From: Galbula dea
Taxonomy: Eukaryota > Chordata > Aves > Piciformes > Galbulidae
DNA length: 64,000 bases
NCBI GenBank assembly: GCA_013399015.1
Contig: VWZX01002966.1
Location: forward strand, 248,001-312,000
Direction: 5' to 3'
Under the pieces are notes generated by a model. It saw only the letters and a list, made by a program, of their open reading frames with translations. It was not told where the DNA came from and ran no database searches. Shown piece after piece: positions 47,411-60,257 of this stretch. Numbering within the stretch: position 1 is the first letter of the stretch; each line of letters begins with the position of its first letter. The translations under genes were made by a program, and so were the position numbers.

Positions 47411-50400
47411 GAGGATGTGTGACATAATAATGTTGCTGGTCTATTGCAGGCTTTTGGAGGGTTGCTTACCCTGTGTGCAGAAGGCACTAATGCTGCCTCT
47501 TGTCTCAGGACATTGAATTGAATTATGTTCCAAGCTTGAAACTCAACCTCCCACCTTGACAAATTGTCTGTGAGCTGAACATGATTTGAACCACTCCAGT
47601 GCAGTTTCGCTCAGTGTCACCCCTTGGTACTCTATTAATAGAAAGTCAGCATCAGACAGCTTGATGAAATGGTAAATGTTATAGAGCACATGGCCAGATC
47701 ATCTCCTTGACGGTAAATAGATTGTGAATAATTGAATAATGTTATAATGGTGAAGAGGATCTGCCTAACATAAGGCAGGAATTGCACTGCACTCGCCTCC
47801 AGCTCAAACATTTCAGACTCCTTTTTCTTTGCCATAATTGGACATAATCAGTAACACAGTCAGTGACTAAAGACTGTCTGGTATCAATTCTCATATCCAG
47901 AAACTACATCATCTAGATTTTGAAAGAGTTAATGCTCCCTATTAGCTGATTAGTTCAGTTAATTTGTTGTGTTCCATGGTGATTGTAAAGTAAAATAAAA
48001 GGGTATGGGTACTCTGTTTTGAATATCTTCCCGCAGCTATCTGTGTGTTATGTATATATGGTCTACCCATATGTATATATATTTACAACCTTGCCTAGCG
48101 GTTGAAGGTGTTGAGAAACTGCAGTTTTCTCTGGCTTCAGAGGTAGCTGTTGGCTCGGGACCTACTAAAGAAAAGTTATCCAAAAATATTTAGTCTAGTC
48201 CAAAGGGAATGACTTGTTCCATGGAGCAATTCACAAAGAGAAATGTGAGTTACTTAAAGACTTTGCCTCAGTCTTATGTCTAGATATAGCCTTTATATCT
48301 GTCTTGTTGGTTAATGGAGATGCTTTGGTTAGAGTTCATTCTACAGAAATGTAACCTCTCTTGCAATTAAGGAGTAATACAAATCTTCCTTTCCCTTTTC
48401 TCCAAATAAAGCTTACCCATAAATGTGTTGCAGCTTTCTATCCCTAGATTTCAAAACACATAGCTGCTATGGTGGAGGCAAGGTAGCTTCTTTAAAGTGT
48501 TGTCTGCTGATAGATGATAATTAGGTACCTATTATTATTGTGACTGAGTTCATGAGTTATGGGTTTCTGAAGCTGCTATTTTCTCTATCTTCACCCATAA
48601 AAGACTGTGTATTACTGAGCAAATGCTTTTGCTCCATTTGACTAATTGGTGATGCTGAAAACACCAGAGTTTATGCAGTTGCTTTATTCTATGGATGTGG
48701 GAGGTAGGCCTCCTGTTGACAAGTGGTTACCCAGGTTCAAATTTTATTTTAACATGGAGTCAGACTGAGATTTGTTAGAACTAGAGAGAGAACCTATTGG
48801 GTATGTATTTGGGGTGTATGGAGAAGACAGACTTTGGTTCCTGAATGCCATCATGGTTAGCCTCGTGCCAACACTTCTGCATCTTCAGTGCAGGCTCAAA
48901 CCCTCTGTTGAGGGAATGCTTGGTTACTTGAGATCCAGGACCATTTGCTTCCTCCTCTGTCCTGGTGAATACCAAGAACTTGCAGTGACTTATATATTAG
49001 ACTTTCTGCTTGCAAACAGGTAGAGTTGGCATTTTTCACTCTGACAGCTGCAGGGTGGCTTGTGGTGATAGGCCCAAGTGCAGGAGGCGCTCACAGCTTG
49101 GTGGGAAGCAGCAGCTTGTAACAGTACTATGATTAAAGTGTCAAGTTACTGCTTTTTTGTATTATATATAGACTGTAAAAGATTAATGCAGGGTGATTTA
49201 TCTTCTGTTGGATTCGCTTGACAGTAAATGAGACTGTAACCAATTTGCCTGGAGCAGTGAGCTTCATATAAACCCTGGAGGTTTAGGGAGATCATTTGCT
49301 AGGGGGAAGGACAGATAGACAAACCACCTCATCTGGACAGCCCCCTGTGTCCTTCTGTGTCCTGGGGAAGTCATTTCTGAAAATAGTAATGGAGCATTCT
49401 GTGGTCACTCCTAACTATTTTTCCCTAGCGTTTTGAAGCTTCGAATAACCTTTTCCATAAGGTTGTCTCAGACCAGTCAGCCCATTGCCAGACCTGACTG
49501 TAATGCTTCAATTTACCCACACTTTCTGCTGCTCCCTAGTTGCCTACCTTTTTTGCTAAAAGTTTTCTAAATGAAAACTGCCTGTCAAGTTTATTTTAAT
49601 TTTGGTCTGTGTTGGTTTTTTTTTTTCTTTAAGTTTTGGTTTTAAATTTGCCTTTAATTATATTGTTATGAGGAGTGGAGCATCATGAAACTTTGTTCAT
49701 TCCGGACACTTGGAATAGCAGTCCCTAGGAGTACTAGGGAAATATCCTAAACCCTGATGATGACCAGATTGAGTGCTACTGTTTGCCTGCTGTGAGCATT
49801 GTGCACATATTTTGTACTCTTGGTTGTTAAATGGGGCTATATAAACACAGCCAAGAACCACTGATTGGCAGCCATCACTAGCCAAAGGTCAGTGCTAATT
49901 GCTCCGCTTCGTTTGCATGAGAGGCTTTGAAATATAGAGAAGAAAGTGTCTCTGTGGTATTTTCTGCCAACAAATTACTTGTCTGACAGGAGGATGTCAC
50001 TGCTCATCAGTACCAACAGACTGCAGGTTGGTACTTGTACAATTAAGCAGGATAGAAATACTGCCTCAGAGTTTAGTTTCTGATAGTAATTACCACAGGT
50101 GTCAACACAGACTGATGAAAAGGAAGAGGATGTATTTACTATGTTTGTGAATCAAGGTTATGAATGATTAGACAGTTGTTAAGATTAAGATGATCACCTC
50201 TCTCTCTAGTCCATCCTTTCTTCCTCTTGGTTTTGCATGTTTTAATGCTGATTATGCCAGGGTGAGGCTGAAGCCACATCTATTAGGCTTTGCTGATCAG
50301 AATGTTGACTGTTCTTCATCTAATCAAATGTTGTGAGTGAAAAATTTAGGTGTTCTTTTTTTAGCTTTGCCATATAGATATACCCCTGCAGTTCTGGTAA

Positions 50401-51847
50401 ATGCATTGCAGAGCTGAATTTGAAACACCTGTAGCAGTAACACAAGGGAGGTCTGGAGGAGCCAAAGGAAAAACTGACTTTTGGAAGAAATCTGGAGGCA
50501 GGAGGACCCTAACTAGTACTACCAGTGACTTCGTATGTTTCAGGTTCTAAATGTCAAATTTCCATTACCAGAATTTCAGTGGGGGATAGAAAAGTAGGAT
50601 CTGGAAACTAAAGTCTTTAGGAGTTTCTGATTACCTAAAGGTGAAGTCCATCAAGGCTGGGGTTTTTGTTTTGTTTGTTTGTCTGGGGAGGAGGGGTGGT
50701 GTTAATTGTGTTAAGGATGTAAAACAACTTGCAATGAAAGCTTTTGTCCAATAGCATTGGTGGGGTGAAGTTTGGCCCCAGTGATTAAAATACTTCAGAG
50801 ATGGTCCTGGAGCATGCCAGGTCTGGTCTATGTCACTGTTGTGTACCTGAGACTCAGGATGAAGTCGGGTACCATTGTGTACCTGAGCCTTTGCTTGAGG
50901 AGCTGGAGTTTCCTTTGGTGTGGATTGTGCAAACTGTTATTTAAATCTGCAGACGTCCCTTTCCTTCCCTTCCCCCCTCCCTACCCAGAATTAAATCAAA
51001 GTAGAGCAGTAGCTGCTTGATTTAGCAGCTGAGCTGACAAATACATTCTTTTCCATCTATGTCCCTAGCTTTTCTCTGTTATTGTTAACTATTTGAACTA
51101 GGCATATAGGGTTCCAAATAGCCAACCTACCTACTTATTAAGTTACAGCTACTTAGCCAGAGCTATACAGAAGCCAAGTGTCCAAGCTATGCTTTCACTG
51201 GATGACAGATGGGTACAAGTTATTTATGTTCCTTTGAATGTCACCACCTTTGTGCTTGTCCTGTGCACAGGATGTGCATACCAAGTCTAAAACACACACC
51301 AAAAACCCCTTCACTAAGCAAAGCAGTGGCTCTAGCCTTACATAAATCAGAGCTTTGATTTACCCTTTGCATAACAGAAGTGCATGAAATACTTGGAAAT
51401 TGTACTTGGAGACAAAGAACTGTGTGTCATTCTCTGAGACAGTGCAATTTATCATACGTTAGATCATGTACGTGGCCCAAGGCAATGCTTAGTAGAGCAG
51501 AGAAATTAATACTTCTCCTTCTGTCTTACTATGGCACGTGTACTCTCACACGTGGGGATCACTCTGCATCGTTTTCCTCCTGGATGTGGTGGGGCAGGTG
51601 TAGTATCCCCTTGGGATGGGGTTGCTTTTGGAGTCCTGCCCTAGCATCATGTGAGAGGACCTTGCACCTGAGCCCTCACAGGTCTTCTAAGATGGCATCT
51701 ACATTGTCTGCTTTCAGCAAATTGAAGAGCTCAGCTCTTCCGTAGCGAAGTGGAAGTGCATCACCTGCTTCTCTGCAAGAACAACTTTGAGTTGCAGCCT
51801 ATCAGTACTTTAGGGGAGTCTATAAGAAAGATAGAGACAAGTCTTTA

Positions 51848-52123
51848 TGAAGGCCTGTTGTGATAGGACAATGGGTAATGGTTTAAGTTAAAGGAGAGGA
51901 GATTTAAACTGCATATAAGGAGGAAATTTTTCACAATGAGGATGATGAAGCACTGGAACAGGTTGCACAGTGTGGTGATGGATGCTTAATCCCTGGAAAC
52001 ATTCAAGATCTGGTTGGACAAGGCTCTGAGCAACCTTATCTAGTTATAGGTGTCCCTGCTTGCAGCAGGGCAGCTGGACTAGATGACCTCTAAAGGTCCC
52101 TTCTAACTCTAACCATTCTATGA
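51848..52123 (+). mobile_element. CR1 LINE, 3' fragment
   Basis: CR1 3' landmarks appear in order: GTGATAGGACAATGGGTAATGG, AAGGAGGAAATTTTTCAC, GAAGCACTGGAACAGGTTGC, CTGGAAACATTCAAGATCTG, GGACAAGGCTCTGAGCAACC, GGACTAGATGACCTCTAAAG and GGTCCCTTCTAACTCTAACC, ending ATTCTATGA. About 276 bases of mostly 3' UTR remain, moderately diverged, in the intergenic region downstream of EPHA3. Confidence 0.93.
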
Positions 52124-54578
52124 CTTGCCAATCAGCTGACCATTAATAAAATACCACATTGCACATCAGCATAATCTAACACAGCCTGAAGTTTTTGGGG
52201 TGCCCCAAAATTTCTCTGCTATGAGCAAGTCTCCGTGCTGATTTAAAATGATCTTTCAGTGTCTGAAGAAGCCTTCTACTGAGAGAAGTGCAACAAAAGT
52301 TGTCATCCCCTGAAAACCATGCTTTGCTTGATTGCATAAACTTTCAATGTCTTGTTTCATAGTTAGGGTAATCAGATCCTACTTAGAAATCAAACCTGCA
52401 CAAGATTTAAGTTGTAGGACAGTGAGATGAGATGAGCTGAATAATTCAGTCAAAAATCATCAGATGGCAGAGCATAGAGGCTGAGAAATGAGTCTTGAGC
52501 ATAAGCTTGGAGCTGGGTGATGACTAACCACAGGAGTAAATGAGATCTAGTAAAAATGGTAGAAAGAATGGAAATCTGAGGACAAATCTTGCAGGAATCA
52601 GGGGGCAGTAAGAGAAACAGTAAGGCAAAAAAACCCCAAACATGTAAAACAGCACTAGGGCTAGAGTGCTACCTTGATAGAGTTGAGAAACTTCTTTACA
52701 CCCATAGCTTACATAAAATTTTCAGCTTTGACTGGGCTTTTGCTTGTTAAAGACCTGTTTACACTTTGATGTTTGGTCTTCTGATAAAAAGAAAGGAGAA
52801 AAAGAAAGAAGTTTACAGCAAATGATAATTTCCAGATGGAAAACCTTTCATTAGTTTCTAACTCAAGAGCATGAGAAGTATGTAAGGTTTTATTTCAAGT
52901 CCCTTCATAAACTAAAAGGTGCTGCTGATGGCATGCTTATTTTCATATTTGATTAGTAAGCCACTAAAAACTTACTAAAGAGCAAGACTCTGCAGGGGGG
53001 CCATTCCTCACCGCCTCATGCTATCATTTGTCACTCAGTTCTGTTAGATTAAAAGCAGCATGGCTTCAGCTCAACTATTATCTACAACCACTTAAAGGCC
53101 AACAGTTTCAATTTTAAAACCTTTTAAATTTCTGTGGGTTTTAGTAACACATCTTCATCCATGATTGCTCAGCTTTTTATTAACTCTGATTGAAGGAGAA
53201 ATGGAATACCATCTTTACTGCCTGCCTTGAAGAGGTCCCAGCAAAAGGGACTGCTTCATTGTATTGAGTTTGGTTATGTTATGTAGGTTGTTTGTGAGGT
53301 TATAATATTTTTTTAATTATTTCTTTGCTGTAGAAGTGGTGCAGTAGTAGAGTGAGTGCCCAGGAAACTGGTCATCGTTGGGAACACGGTGATGAAATAA
53401 GCCTGAAATATCTGCTACAACTACTTGTATTATTATGAAACTACTTTCTTTCCTTTGCCTTTGTAAATGTAGTGAATTCATAAAATTGAGGTATCTTTGA
53501 GGACAAAAAAACCAAACTTCATTAAAAGGAGATCTTTACAAAGATACTACTGTATACTGATACTACTGTTCATCCTAGCATTTCTTCTTTTCATGTTATG
53601 TAGTAAATCTCAGTTAATCCTATAGAGTAATAGCTGATGGGGCCTATGAGTGAAGAGTTGTCCACTCAAAACTTTGAGTGACTGTATTTACCATGGCTGA
53701 AGAGGGGGCTGAAGGACATCTATCTAGCTGTGTTACCTCTTCTTTTATTTCTGTATGTCTTTAGACTATCCTGGCTCCCATTAACAACCACAGCAAACAA
53801 CAGAATAATTCTTTATTGAGCAGAAACGACTGATAAGAATTGATTTGGATTTGAATTCTCATGGCATGGACTATTTTAATGTGCCACAAAAAGCTTATGA
53901 AGAATTCATTACACAGGCAGCTGAGTGGACATAGTGAGGAAACATTGTATAGTAATGTATTTGAGGATAGAAAGCAATTTGCTTTCTACAATAATATACA
54001 TAATATAAAAATAAATATAATTGTGTAATAATTTATAGGACAGGAATTTAGTGAAGTAGAACATTCTTAAACATTAGGAGAACAGCATGCATCTTGAGAG
54101 GGAAAGGGAAGCTTAAGGGTAAATTTCATTACATTTCAGCAAAAGTGATATGATCAGAGACCAAAATTGTTATTTATTAAATTAACTAACTATGCATTAG
54201 GTAAAAGACCTGCCTAGATGGCAGAGCTCTGTTCACTTAGAGCAAACACAGAGTAGCTGAACTTACTGGAGGCGTATTTGAAATGCCTTTGATTCCCTTG
54301 TGCTGCGTTGGTACAGGCTCACCAGCTACAGAGCTCTCCAGCCTGCTGGGAAGGTTCCTGCTGAACAGTGACACCTTCTGGAATAACAGCACCCTGGTGG
54401 TGCTGGCTTCCCAAACTGGAGGGACTCCTTCAGTGAGAAAGCTAGAAATACAGATTGGGAAAATATTAATTTGTATTTGAATGTGGAAGAAAGACCAATA
54501 TAGTTTAGACACTTGTTCAGCATAAGCTTAGACACCTTATAACCACATTACTCTAAGTTAAGAGTTCTTGTGAGTTGC

Positions 54579-54635
54579 AAAAAAAAAAAAAAGGAAAAAT
54601 GAGAACCTTTCAATCAAAGGTGCTTTTTTTTTTTT
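54579..54635 (+). repeat. A14 and T12 runs bracketing an inner inverted repeat
   Basis: An A14 run (54579-54592) and a T12 run (54624-54635) flank ACCTTT-CAATC-AAAGGT (54605-54621). The block could fold as an AT stem with an inner 6-bp stem. Confidence 0.65.
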
Positions 54636-57600
54636 AATGGAAACTAGTAAGCGAAGTAAAACTTTGGGCGTGTATATATAGTTTTTAAAACGATTTCCCT
54701 CTTTTGTCCCCAAAGGAGAAGAAAGAAAATGATTACTGTTATAGCCCTAGTATTATGCTGAGCAGGTATACCGAGCTCTGCTGCTTCTGTCAGTGTCTCA
54801 GTTGACTCAGCTTGTACCAAACAATAGACTAGCACTATTCTAGTCTGCTTTTCACATAAAGAGTGTGGGCAAAATTGGAGACAGTGTCATAATACTGCTG
54901 TTGTGAAAGGGCATATGGTGGGAATGTGTGTGTTTAATCCTAGAGGAGTGTGGGTCTTTTGTGATCCTGCAGCTTGTGGAATTAAGTTTCTAAAATCCTG
55001 CTTCCATGTAATGGCAATATTTTGAATTATGTGATGGGAATGGTAAGTAAAGATTAAGAACAGTGAACATTTATAGTACTAATGTCCCCAGTATAGCTAT
55101 GGGTGGTTAATAAACATCAGATATTTATTCTCAGAGGAAAAAATTGAATTTTTCTTGTGTGATAATGCTGTAAGTAATGGATTGTTATTCTATATGACTT
55201 CACTGTTTAATGTAACACTTCTATTAAGTTTAATAAAATATGTTTGTGTACTCTGTGTGATTGACAGCATCCAGTAGGCTTCATGAGCTAAACAAAGGAA
55301 TTTCACATTCAGGCAGGAATGTCAGAGGAGACTTAATAATTAGATCTAATGGTCAGAGGGTCCAATTCACCTTGAAAGGATATCAAAGCAACCTGCGAAT
55401 TCTCAGTACTGCTGATACACAAACAAATGTCAGTGCTTTGGGTAAAGATTTGGAAATGTTTCAGTTCTCTGTAAAGAAAAAAAAAAATCCACAAAAGCAA
55501 ACAAACAAATTTTTAATGAAATTATATTATATATACATCTACAGTGACTTCTTCCAAGCAATGTTTTGTATGAATGTAATTCATCTGGAAAATCCTTTGC
55601 TAGCATTCAATCTTTCCCAAGCACAAGGTCTTGATCTGAATGCTGTGAAGCAGGAGTCCCATTGACTGGGTCAGGCAGCTATCAGTGATCTGTTCCTGGT
55701 GAATTTACAGTCACTTTAATTATGCGTGTTTAGAAGCATATGTTCAATAAATACAGAACTTCCTAAAATAGTTCAGAATTTCGATCAGGTTGCAGATCAG
55801 AATGATTAGAATACAAGCTCTGAAACAGTAACATTTAAACATTTCATTTTTGAAGGATGATAGTATGTAAGTACCCTCCCTGAAGATTTTTTTTTCCTCC
55901 CCATGATTCATTTACTTGGATTTGCTTTAATCTGTTGCCATGTGCAGCAAAAAGATAAATTGTGTTTACATTGCCCTATTCCCTCCTTTCATTTCCAAAA
56001 CAACTGCTTTTATGCAATTCAGGCAGCTTGAATCAGGCCTAATTACAAAGCCCTACATCTGCTTTCAATCTATGGGCTAGCACACAAGTTGCTTTTGTAT
56101 TTAGGCTTACACAGTCATTTCACTTGTTTATGTTTTGCTTTAAAATTCTATATGTATAACATCCACAAGGAGAACAACATCCTAACATCTGACATTTATC
56201 ATACGACAGCTAAGAAGGATTTCCACTTCCATGCTTTGCTGTCTCCTCAAAACCACTTCGCTGTCAGGACAGACACAAAGCTCTAGTCTACACAGACTTA
56301 CTGAAGCCATATTAGGGCTCATTAATGTTATTCTCTTTTTGTTTCAATTTGTATCAGCTGTCTTTGGCTACCCAACTGCTGAAGGACTTGACTAAAACCT
56401 TCCCTCTCCACATTTTGCATTTTTTTTGTCTGTGCTGCAAAAAGATAATTTGTTGAAACAAAAGATTATATAATGGGCATTAAGAGGAAAGGTATCGGGC
56501 TGCTAGCATAAGCTTTCTCAAGTGATGCCTTGGTCTCACCTCCCTCTGAAAAGGTCATGCATCCTTGAAGATCCTGTCCATACTGCAAATAAGAATACAA
56601 AAAGCATCATGGTAAGACAAGAGAACACACTTCACTGTGAAACAGGTAAACATAGACCTCGGGAGAGGGAAAAAGAAAAGCTTTAATTTTTTTTCAAGCT
56701 CTTCATTTTATACAAAAGTTTAAACAGAATATCAGGAGTAAGAATCAAAATGCTAAAACAAGAGTCTCACAGTGGGTTGAAGTTCTGGTTTTATTGTTCC
56801 TGCCCAGTAGCCTCTTAGTCCTGCTGTGCATTGCTTAGTTCTGAATATTTCTCCAACACAGGTCAGTATTGGGCTCTGAAGGGGCTCCTTGGCCACCTGG
56901 CTCTGCTCCTGAGGAGGCTGAGGAGCGTGAGCCCTGAAGTGGTTTGAGGATTTAAGAGGGAGGTGAGAAGGGGGAAAGACCAAGGCAAACCCAAGAACTC
57001 TGTTTCCAAAAGTTGATGTTTTCTCTTGGAACACGAAAGGTAGGCACTCCTATAATTCAGTGCAGAGTTAAGACTCAGCTTCCTAGTGGTTTATTACACA
57101 TTTATTCATTATTGACAACACAGCCTTCTTAAGCATGTGCTGAATCTCTTTATCCCACCATACCATTTATTTGTTCTTTTTTCTTATGCAGAGGGAATAT
57201 TTGGATGAATGAGAGCACGTAAAATACATACAGGATTTAAGGATGGGTTTACTTTGTATCTTATGATAGCTCATAAAACATTTTTTTTGCTATGATGCTT
57301 GACAACAAGGATAAAAATTCCTTACGAAGGAATAGAAAACATTAACAGAAAACTGATTTTATGGTCTGTTGATGTTCTTCAGATATCATGGAATAATGCA
57401 TGAAACAGTAGGAAACTGTTTCCAAGGACTTCTGAAAAGATATTAAAAGACTGCAGTAGATGGATACAGAATTAGCTGTAAAGAGAAATGATTACTTAGA
57501 GGGCCATTCTTACTACAAGCAGCATCATGTGAATCCATAAGTCAATTTTTTTTACATGAAGGAAAAACTAAAATTTTAGTAGAAAACTAGGATTGTATCA

Positions 57601-60191
57601 CATGCTTTGTATAGCAGGAGACATTGGTATTGGAAGTCCAGAAAAGTTGTTTTCTTTCAGGAAAATACTAAAACTAAAAAAATCTGAAGTTTCATATGTG
57701 GTCCAGATAAAGATATGAAGCTATTGTTTTGCTTGTTTATAAACTGCTTGATTAGCTGGAGCACCAAGAATTAGGTGGAATGAGTCTGATGTGTAATATT
57801 TTATCTTGTGTCCTTCTTTAGCCAGAGGAGAAAGGGTTAAGCAGTAAGCCCAAGGTGAGATCTCAGTCATAAAATGCTATGAACTTTCCAAGTGCTGCTA
57901 TTATCTAAACTAATTGTATTCCTGATGAAATATACATACATTGCATACAGGTGCAATATCCTACTCAAAGTGAAACACCATTTCTTTTTCAGATATTCTA
58001 ATGTTTTTGTCTCCTCGTTGATAGTGTGCAGCCTTTTAGGGCATTTGAATGATAGTTTTAGTCTTGTGAGATTCCTTGATGTGTTTGTGAAACAACAGTG
58101 CTAGTATTCTTCCAACTTTTTGAGCCATTTGTGGTATGGTTTTCTCAATACATGTAATTATTGGTATTATTATTACAGAATATGTCTGCTGGGGGAATAG
58201 ATCTCCTATATGCATTTCGTGTTGTGGGATATTTTCTACTGTGTAGAAAATTGAGAAGGCTCCTTTGCTCCATTTAAATGACACTCTGTCTTAACAGTCT
58301 TCATTTCCTTCATTTCCTTAGTGACTTAAGTACTTAAACCAGAAAAGCATTCTAACATAGAGGTGAGGAAATCTAGAGTTAAAACTGCTACTCTACTCTT
58401 AATTTGCCTAGTGGTGCATAGGCACTCTATTAAGAAAGCCACAGAACAGCAGGTGAGCTTTTATCTTACGTGTCTGCAATGTATATACCATATGTGCTAC
58501 ACAGTTCACTGCATTTGCTATGTATGATCACCCACTGCTTTGGACCCCTGCTGTACTAGGGTACAACCAGGTGATGTAAGAGGATGGGGAATGACTGCCT
58601 GATTAATATATTCCTGTTTTTCTTGATGATCTTTCTGCTCATAGTACATTCTTTTAGTGGAATGGGACCCCAAACCATCTTTGCCCCCACCTCTAGTTCC
58701 CCTTTTCCCCCACTGTTTTCCTTCTGTGATGTGCGAAACCTCTTGTGTTCTTCTGCTTGTTAGAAACAGAGGTCCTTTTCTCAAATATGAGAAACATACA
58801 AGCCTTTCAGGTTTTCCAAACTACTTTTATGATTAAATAAATTGGTTCTGGGGTGTGCCAGCTTCCAGGTTGCAGAATGTCACTGCAACTGTGAACAGGG
58901 AATGTCTATAGCTGCCTCCTTTTGCTTCTCCTCTTACTTCAAATGCCACAGCATTTTCATTATACACTTCTAGGCAAAACTAATTGTTTTCATCCAACAC
59001 TCTTTTAAATTGTTTCACATATAGTGCCTACTAATTGATTAAAGTAATTCACTCTGAGGTAGCTTTCCAGGATATAATTCAGTCACACTTCTTTACGGTA
59101 TTTTTTCAGACCACAGTAAATGTACGGGAGACTGTTTTAGTCTGATGCTCCAGCTTTGGCTCCCCATCAGCCTGGACCCTTCAAACAAAGCTGACCAAGT
59201 GTATTTTCCCTCCTGCTGCCCCATCCCTAAGGTTATAAAACACTATGAGACACACAAATGAAGCTTGCCTCGCTGCCACGCGCAGAGGACCGGCAAAGTT
59301 ATTAAGCATCTCTGGTGCTCTGAGTTGCTAATTTTTAAGTGTCTTTTAACTCCATCTTTCAAGACAGTGAGAGGAAAGGAGAGCAGAGGGTGAAGTCAGT
59401 AATTCCTCTGACTGTGCACACTGACTGGGAGCTGGCTGTGAAATCTGTGTAGACATACTCTAAACTGCAGTTACCCTCGTTTTGAAAATGCATTGATCAA
59501 AGGGACTCTGTCAGTGTCTGATTAAGGGCCATGTAAGAGTACTGAAGACATTTCCTTCTGGTTAACAGCTCTGATTACAGGGGAGCTCCTGGGGTGAATT
59601 TCCCTGCTAGCAGACAGGCTTGTCTCCAGGCTCCACCTGACGCTATAGGGTTTCTCAACGGCATGGCTTCCTGTTGTTGAAGGCTACTATTCATTCGCAG
59701 CTTATAAATCAGTGGCTTGTAAATCAATGGATGACAAAACTACTGTTAGAGAAATGTTCCTCAGCAAATTCCTCTCCCTCCCCCAGATACTTGTTTTCCC
59801 AGAGCATATAGTCCCCGATCATGGAAAAATATTTTAAAAATCAACATGTGTAACTAATGGTGGAGGTGGAAATGAAGGACCATGCCTTCTTCATTACCTG
59901 GGAAACTTGCTGTAACTACTTTAATGTGATTTATATATGTATTTTTTAATTTTGTAGTTGTTTTTGTTAGGATTGGTTTGTTTTATAGTAAACCCAAATT
60001 AACATATTCAACACTAACAAGCAATAGATTTGCATATCTTTGCAGCACAGTAACCAGAATGACTGAAGGCTTAATGTAAGCAAGAAGTAGTAAAGAGATT
60101 TTGGGGTTGCTTAGTACTGATTTCCCTGCAAAAATGATTGAAATAATGTTAAGAAGCTCTGCCCTGATTAATGCATTAAGGTGACTATGAG

Positions 60192-60257
60192 CAGCTGTTA
60201 CTACTGCAAAGAGCCCAGTACATCCAGCTAAAAATATCTGGCGCGGGCTAAAAATGC
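60192..60257 (+). promoter_or_regulatory. E-box plus two MEF2-like sites
   Basis: CAGCTG (60192-60197) is followed by CTAAAAATAT (60228-60237), close to the MEF2 consensus YTAWWWWTAR. A second CTAAAAATGC lies at 60248-60257, exactly 20 bases on (two helical turns). This arrangement resembles muscle-type enhancer modules, but it is motif matching only. Confidence 0.3.

Larger units (their letters stand above)
33759..51847. other. Intergenic region downstream of EPHA3, no gene found
   Basis: About 18 kb of mostly unique AT-rich DNA. It holds a palindromic CRE (33965), an A-rich tract (37805-37892), a purine/pyrimidine tract (40831-40935), a 15-base inverted repeat CATTAC-AAT-GTAATG (42695-42709) and a T15 run (47396). 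Locally GC-richer patches occur near 36850-37000, 43050-43350 and 46380-46600. Open frames up to 141 codons were read and none shows a domain, a conserved motif or a plausible exon boundary. Confidence 0.7.

Noticed and set aside
51380..51745. 121-codon + strand open frame near the CR1 at 51848
   Set aside because: No recognised family and no start or splice context; ends before the CR1.
55261..55665. 134-codon + strand open frame
   Set aside because: Starts at TTG rather than ATG, contains a run from AAA repeats, and has no domain; better explained as possible conserved non-coding DNA.
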